In this document: positions 58,083 through 64,000 of the stretch, in pieces
How the letters are laid out: every line of letters begins with the position of its first letter
Numbering within the stretch: the stretch's first letter is position 1
From: Cryptomeria japonica
Lineage: Eukaryota; Streptophyta; Pinopsida; Cupressales; Cupressaceae
Direction of reading: 5' to 3'
NCBI RefSeq assembly: GCF_030272615.1
Contig: NC_081415.1
Span: 369,895,667-369,959,666, forward strand
Length of the DNA: 64,000 bases
Position numbers and translations under genes: made by a program
The notes under the pieces: model-generated
Database searches by the model: none
Seen by the model: the letters and a program-made list of their open reading frames with translations, nothing else
What the model was told of the DNA's origin: nothing

Positions 58083-61000
58083 TGTTGTTCACCAAAAGTG
58101 ATAACCCAAGACACCTGCAAATCTATCTATGAGATAGCTGATCTCAATCAATGAAACACGTCAGGGCTTGGACAACATAACATAGGATCCTAATGATCCT
58201 TCTGCACTTCAGGTTCTGCTAGACCTAGGAGGGGATACCCTTTTGATGCATTAAATACAACAATCACAAACATAAGACTGCATCAACAATAAGCAGACAA
58301 ACCATTCCACAAGCTCACCAAATTAGGTAACATGTACAGATGGGCTGGATCTTATACAAATAATAGGTGAAATAGAGCTTTGGAATGATAGAACATTAAC
58401 CCCTAAACATAAAGGGAAATAGATTTATCTTTTAAATTGTTTGATCTGAAAAACATCCCCAAACTTGTAAGACCAGTGCCTTATCCAAGGGCAACGGAGT
58501 CACACATCACACTATAAATGAAAGCTTATACTGCAAATCCATCTTCATTATTAAATATTCATGCATTTAATGCCTTGCATAAATGCATTACTCAGCTCAC
58601 TCACAGAAAATATCAAATCCAGACACTATATTCCATTATTCATGATTTATTACAGAATTTAAATTCTTCCTTGAAGAATCCCTGCAATCAATCACAATTA
58701 CCTCCTCGAGATAACAAATCTCAGCCTCCTTGAGGATCTGATTTGAATATAATGAAAATACAAATCCAGAAACAACTTTTGTGTGAATTTGTACATGCCT
58801 TACATACACAAGAACCTGCAACTAAGAACACCTATAGCAAAGAATTGAACTCCATTACTGAAAGGATAGCCTTGCTCTGTACAATCTTGAAGAATACTCA
58901 GAATTGGAAGCCATGAAAAAATGGAGCCATTCTCCAAATTTCTAGAACCCTTACAACTGAGAAGAATTGGGAATAAGAAGGAGAGGAAAGAGAATCAAAT
59001 CTGCAACTGAATTGCCAAGTGTCTCCTCTCTAATTGAATTTTTTTCCCGTTGAAATTTCTTCCAAAATATCCCACATTTGTCAAAATTAACATCATAATC
59101 AGATTCCTCATTCCGAGAGCTTTCCGAAAATATATAACACTTTATACCTTGGCCAAAAATTGAGTCCTGGGCGAATTAATTCCCCAACGTGCACCATCAT
59201 TTAAATTTTTCGAAATTTAATATAGTTTAAACTATATCATTTACAATTTTAATTTTAATTTTTTGCCTCTAATGTGCTCTGATGCCTTGCCACGTGGCGG
59301 CCTCCGATTGGTCGATGGGGTTGACCGAACGTCACCTGGGATGACACCTCATCACCGCCATGTCATCTGCTTTATCACTGCCACTTGGCCGCCATGTGTA
59401 CACCACATCAGCACCACGTCATCGCCACCTAGGCGCCACCTCTACGCCACCTCACCGGGACCCGCCTGCTGGACATCTGACTGTACCCACCACCTGTGCG
59501 CCACCTAGCTTTCACAACTTCACAGAGTCTAACGTTCATGCATCTTCAATCTACGAAACCGCACGGGCCATCGATCTCCGTCTAACATGCTCGACCTTTA
59601 TCCTTTTCGCAACTTCGCAGGGCTTAACGTTCAAGCATCTCGCCTTTGCGAAACCAAGCACACCGTTGATCCATCTCGAACTTGCTCACTCGTTAAGCCG
59701 ACCTTTCTCTGTAAAATTTTGCCTGTTTGCCTCAGGAAGCGTGCCTACGTGGGGTCCTCTTGGTCGCCGCTCAGTCATCTCTTCCATCGCCTCAGGATCC
59801 ATGCTCGCACATGGGCCCATCTTGGGCACCCATAGGCACCATCCGTCAAAAGCCTTTATGGCTTTGACATATTACTACTATAGGCTATTTCTTATAAACA
59901 TTTAAAAACTCCAATACCCAGGCAATGTGGGATAATTCATTTTTGCCTGTAGCTGCACTTTGGAGCTTTTCTCTGGGTTTTAATGGTGATTTTCGTCATT
60001 TTCTCATGCCACACAGAGGGATACATTGCTGCTGCTGGAGGGAGAGCACGTAAGAGAGGAGCTACAACTAACTTTGTTTGCATTTACTTTGGCAGACACC
60101 ACATTCAGCTCCATTACCACGCACCTTCTTCCAATTCCACGCAGACAGAGGGGGGAGCTGGCTAGTATTTGTTGGAGGTTTCACGTGGAGGGAGAGTTAG
60201 CAAAAAACATGGCACTGTCATTTGTTTACAATGTTTGATGTTGCCAAAGCAACGTTACTTGCTGTTGATGAGGATTTCTGCATTTAGTAACTTATTTTAA
60301 AACTTCTTAACTTGCCTCTTCCAGCCACCACAAAAGATCCATGCCATAGAAGAGGGAGGAAGAGACTAGCCATTTTAAACCAGCAAATTGTATTTATTAG
60401 AGGGTTCCTTGTTTTAGTCAACCATGCAGGGAATGATATTTCTATTTGCATTAACTCTCCAATTGTAAATGCTTTGGAGTTTAAAATTTGCTGCCTTCTT
60501 TACCATTTTGTTCAAGGTTCTAATCCATTTAATTAGATTTGCTGAGAGTTTTCAATGGCTGCCCTTGTGCATTTGTAGAAAAATTTATTGCTGAAGGTTT
60601 ATGCTTCAATCTTCACTTGCTAAAAACATTTCATGTTCTGCTCCTTCTCCAAACGATGTACATGGGGGTTTTAACTGGTATTCACTTGTCAATTGTAATG
60701 ATTCAATTTCAAATGTGGCCCTTTACTACTCCAGACTACGCACAGGGAAAACATCGAATCACCTTTTGTTGCATTGGCTGAAGTTTAATGCTGACACTTC
60801 TCAAGAAAGGAAAAACACAACTATTCACTTCACAAACCATTCATCATCATATCTTTACAACTTTTCATTGTCCCATCGGTGAATTGCAGTCGAGCCAGTA
60901 TGGATATTGCCAGGAAAAAAAGAACAGTTCGCCTTTAAAATTAATGTGCGGGCATGAGCCAGGTCGGGCTTCAAAGTGGGTCCAACTAAATTTTTTTTCG

Positions 61001-62164
61001 TTTTCAGACAACTGACCTCTAAAACACCTCATGGACCTCAAACATACCTCTGGAAATGATCGACATCATTTTCGGATCATTAATCTGCATTTTACAACCT
61101 TCAGGCGATTACGCCACAATTTTCGCATTTAATCGCGAAGACGTAATTTTCAAACCTATCAAAACACCTTTCTGGAGCTCACCATCTGACAAGCGTGTAC
61201 TCTGATAAACAAGGATGATTTCTACCAAATGGTTTCTCAAGACGAGTCCCGAGCGAAGAGATATTAATTTTTGAAAATGCCCAACTGGCTTTGTCGACAC
61301 TGCGGAGCTGATGAAGTCAATGTCCTGGCAACACATGACGCCTTTCTCAGAAATATCAAATGACCTCCGCAGGCCCTCAAATTTGAAACATGGGTACCTT
61401 TAAATACATATTAAAACTTAGAATTCTCAGTTCGATCACCAGACTGACAGGATGCAAATGGTGCACTCACAAAAATGGCTACATTAACTGATATATCACT
61501 GAAAGTGAGGATAACTGAAATTGATGGCAAAATGAGCTCTTTTGAAAACCGATCAAACGGATTGGTCAAGGCTTGAAATTTGAAACGTAGCTCATCATTT
61601 ATACCAAAATTAGCCCAGAACAAACATTATGGCATGACGCTTACTGAGGCAAATTTTACACTCATGTGAAACAGGGCTCTGACTAGCTGTCGAAATAGGG
61701 ACTTGCCAAAACACACAAACTGCAAACAGATTCGGCTTTGAGAACTGAGTAAATGGATTCATCAAGACTTGAAATTTTGCATACTGACTCACATTTATGA
61801 ATAGAATTGAATCCACTTTTAAATTCTCCATGACAACCAACAGGGCAAAAGATGTAATCGCTCAAAGTAGGCTACTCCATAAAATCTGTATTTGTGCCTA
61901 AGATGCACTTTCAGCTCACCCCTCGAAATGGGTACTTGGTAAACTTATCCAAACTGAATTCCAAAATTTGCACATCACTGAATAGGCCAAATGAAAGGTG
62001 TGGGACATGAATCCCGACCTTACCCCCTGAAGATCAACTGGCTTCATTTACCTCCTTGCTAGCTAGGCCATTCAAACTGACTCGTTTAGGTACTTTTCTG
62101 ACATGCAGAGCAAAATTTTGAATTGGGCCTTTAAACTTTGACTCAATTTTAATCAGTCCCAACA
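58083..62164 (-). repeat. 5' LTR of LARD-1 (4082 bp)
   Basis: In the minus sense it runs TGTTGGGACT to GAACAACA. It has a 9-bp insertion near 60743 and lacks a short duplication present near 52840 in the other copy. Confidence 0.93.
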
Positions 62165-63547
62165 CATAAAATTTCTTTAGGTGCATGATTTTTCATAGGC
62201 TCATCCAAGGATTCTCCTTCAATTCTAGCCAACTAATATGCTCTAGAATCATATTTTGTAGTGATGAAAAAGGGTCCCAACCAATTAGGCTTGAATTAGC
62301 CCTTCTTTTCTCGATCCTGAATATTTCTCTAGTTTTCTTTAGGACGAGGTCACAAATGTCAAATTCTTGAATCCTGAACTTGTTGTTATAATTGAGTCAG
62401 AGGCGATTCTGGTAAACTCAAAGATTATTCAAGGCCTTGAGACTTTGTTCATCTAATAATTCAAGCTCTTGTAATCGGGCCACTCTATATTCTTCATCGA
62501 GAAGAATGTTCTGTAGAGACACCCATAGTGAGGGGAATTCGATCTCAAGGGGAAGGATAGCTTCAGAGTTGAAGAATAGGGAGTATGGGGTGGCTCCTAT
62601 GGGTGTGTGGATGGTGGTGTGGTAGGCCCAAAAGGCAAGATGTAGTTGCAAGTGCCAATCATGGCTAGTTTCATTGATGAGAGTTTTGTTTGAAGCCTCA
62701 ACTTGACCATTGCCCTATGGGTAGTATGGAGTGGAAAGAAATGTTGGTTGACAAATTTATGGCATAGTTCTTTGACATCTGATTCTTGAAAGGTTTGGCA
62801 TTGTCTGTAATGATAAAATTTGAAATTCCATATTAGCATATTAGGTAATTCAAGATAAATTTAGCAATTTGTTTGCCAATGGTAAAGGTGAGTGGTATGG
62901 CTTCCACCCACTTGGTTAAGTATTTTGTAGTGATGATTATGAATTTATGGCCATCGGATGAGGTGGGATGAATTTTTCCTATGAGATCAAGCCCCCATTG
63001 TGAGAAGGGTCGGGGTGTAATGAATGATTGTAGATCTTGAGATGACGCATGAATCTTATCACCATGTTTTTGACAAGGCACACATCTCTTGACACAGTGA
63101 TATGTATCTTGTTCTATTGTAGGCCATCAGTATCCTATGCACAAGATCTTTTTCGCTTGAGTGAGGCCACTTGAGTGTGCTCAAAAGATACCTTTGTGTA
63201 CCTCACATAATGCTCATTGAACCTCCTCTTTGTTTAAATACTTTAGGAGGGTTCCATTGAAGTGCCTTCAAAATAGGGTATCTTCAAGGATTGTGTAACA
63301 AGTGGATCATCAAATGAAAGTTTGTTGTTGGGTTTTGATAAGGTGAGGGGGGATGGTATTTTCACAAAGGTAGGCATAAGTTTTTTGATACTAGGGAGAG
63401 TCAGAACTAACAAAGACACACACTATGTCAGAATCTGGGACATCGCATGGTGGAATAAGGAGGTGCTCAACTAGGAACTCACACTTTTGACTATTTTGCA
63501 ACATCTACAAGAGGGAACCAATAGTAGCCATGGCTGCTACTAGGATA
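62165..63547 (-). pseudogene. Integrase of Gypsy-C (broken)
   Basis: Minus-strand frames show the zinc-binding end (CQKHGDKIHASSQDLQSF, about 63075-63020), the catalytic core (FSQWGLDLIGKIHPTSSDG with the first Asp, then FIIITTKYLTKWVEAIPLT), a frame change near 62830, the block HLAFWAYHTTIHTPIGATPY (about 62640-62580) and the C-terminal region (RLQELELLDEQ; later decayed). The second Asp and Glu region is damaged by frameshift. The last codons reach 62165, where LARD-1 is inserted. Upstream of 63082 only scattered similarity to the N-terminal region remains. Confidence 0.85.
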
Positions 63548-64000
63548 TGTTGTTGTCATTGACGTCAACATATTCCTGTGTATTGTTTTGGTGATTTCTC
63601 ATTGGGAAGATTTTCTGATCCGGTTTGTAGTGTTGGTTTGCTGATCACTATTTTGCAGAGTTTGGTATATCCTCCGGTATACTTTGGTGTGATCAGATTT
63701 GGTGTTGAGCTTTTGGGATATTGCTTATGTTAGTCTTGTGTATCTTGATTTCAGATGAATCATGATTTGGTACTCTGCAAGTTATCTTTCTTCATGACAT
63801 TTGCTGATTGGTTGTGTTCTTGAGCTTTCAGACATTGATCGATGAAGATTTGAAAAGTGGTGTTGGTGCAACTGTTCTTGGTGATTCTAACATACTTGCT
63901 GATGTTTCCTAGCCATGTCCTATTTGTTTTGGCAATCTGCATTGATCATTGTGCAAGTTTTTGGTGGTTTCTATCAACTGGTGATGATTTGCGTGTTATG
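63548..64000 (+). repeat. Copia-3 LTR, partial (runs out of the window)
   Basis: It starts TGTTGTTGTCATTGACG inside Gypsy-C pol. It shares with the Copia-1 LTR the segments GTCAACATATT, TGGTACTCTGCAAGTTAT (63757-63784), GTTCTTGA and GATGTTTC, in the same order. Orientation is taken from that match. Whether it is a solo LTR or a full element cannot be told. Confidence 0.8.
63560..63567. promoter_or_regulatory. TGACGTCA palindrome in Copia-3 LTR
   Basis: A perfect bZIP/CRE-type site. Copia-1 LTRs have TGATGTCA and GGATGTCA at the same place, consistent with CpG decay. Confidence 0.55.

Larger units (their letters stand above)
50159..62164 (-). mobile_element. LARD-1: 12 kb LTR element with 4.1 kb LTRs and gag only
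   Basis: 12006 bp bounded by a perfect CATAA target duplication (50154-50158 and 62165-62169). LTRs at 50159-54230 and 58083-62164 are very similar. The 3852-bp internal region codes a Gag on the minus strand and nothing like protease, RT or integrase. Long LTRs with a short internal domain and no pol fit the class of large retrotransposon derivatives. It inserted into the last codons of the Gypsy-C integrase. The open gag and the similar LTRs suggest a fairly young insertion. Confidence 0.93.
45771..64000 (-). mobile_element. Gypsy-C: Ty3/gypsy element split by LARD-1 and a copia LTR
   Basis: On the minus strand, decayed integrase (63547-62165) is followed, after removal of LARD-1 (50159-62164), by an A-rich 3' region, a PPT (47001-46988) and an LTR from 46987 leftwards. 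The pieces join because LARD-1 has a perfect target duplication exactly between them, and because the 3' region repeats the A-rich plus GGTAA/GGCGCC layout of Gypsy-A. The 5' part lies beyond the window. The left end is approximate. Confidence 0.75.

Noticed and set aside
59360-59905. 181-codon plus-strand ORF in the LARD-1 right LTR
   Set aside because: It lies antisense in a GC-rich island, is broken in the other LTR copy and has no known motif; openness follows from base composition.
50159-62164. Segmental duplication of 4 kb blocks
   Set aside because: The CATAA target duplication outside the blocks and PBS-like sequences inside show that the blocks are LTRs of one element.
1-64000. tRNA, rRNA or organelle DNA insertions
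   Set aside because: I looked for cloverleaf-like and rRNA-like stretches by eye and saw none; PBS sequences account for the tRNA-like matches. A tRNAscan run would settle it.

Overview
This is plant nuclear DNA with no host-type single-copy gene that I can recognise. Nearly all of it is nested, mostly decayed LTR retrotransposons, plus one LINE fragment and old relics. Plant origin follows from Tat-type Ty3/gypsy pol with a second RNase H, a plant mobile domain (PMD) gene, copia elements with initiator-Met-type primer sites, and stop codons of the CAG-to-TAG and CGA-to-TGA kind expected from cytosine methylation. Many old nested elements, long LTRs and low gene density suggest a large seed-plant genome, possibly a gymnosperm; that last step is inference.

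Layout. 1-15142: Gypsy-A (+), a Tat-type element missing its 5' end, with protease, G-patch, RT, two RNases H and integrase. The integrase is split by a 1.25 kb solo LTR with a 5-bp target duplication. Downstream of pol lies an antisense PMD gene with a recognisable intron, TATA box and start codon, then a degenerate tandem-repeat zone, a polypurine tract and the 3' LTR. That LTR carries a 5'-truncated LINE (-) with a 10-bp duplication and runs into a 500-N gap. 15643-20934: a copia relic and AT-rich DNA. 20935-27083: Gypsy-B (-), a non-autonomous element coding for a repeat-rich protein, a protease and a G-patch, but no RT, RNase H or integrase. 28193-35465: Copia-1 (+), full-length and decayed. 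36634-44062: Copia-2 (-), bounded by good LTRs, PBS and PPT, but coding for coiled-coil/zinc-knuckle and unknown proteins instead of pol. About 45770 to the window end: Gypsy-C (-), split by LARD-1 (50159-62164, -), a 12 kb element with 4.1 kb LTRs and an open 575-codon gag. At 63548 Gypsy-C pol is entered by the LTR of a third copia.

How the parts relate. Only Copia-1 and Gypsy-A/C show a pol set (all broken). Gypsy-B, Copia-2 and LARD-1 have intact-looking cis signals but no pol, so they would need enzymes from elsewhere. Copia-1 and Copia-2 share polypurine-tract and LTR-end signals, which hints at a helper/dependant relation. LARD-1 looks like one of the youngest insertions: perfect CATAA duplication, very similar LTRs, open gag. 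The most unusual observations are the intron-bearing antisense PMD gene, the three covarying 31-bp hairpins in the Gypsy-B leader, the non-pol coding of Copia-2, and the inverted PBS-like sequences at both ends of the LARD-1 internal domain.
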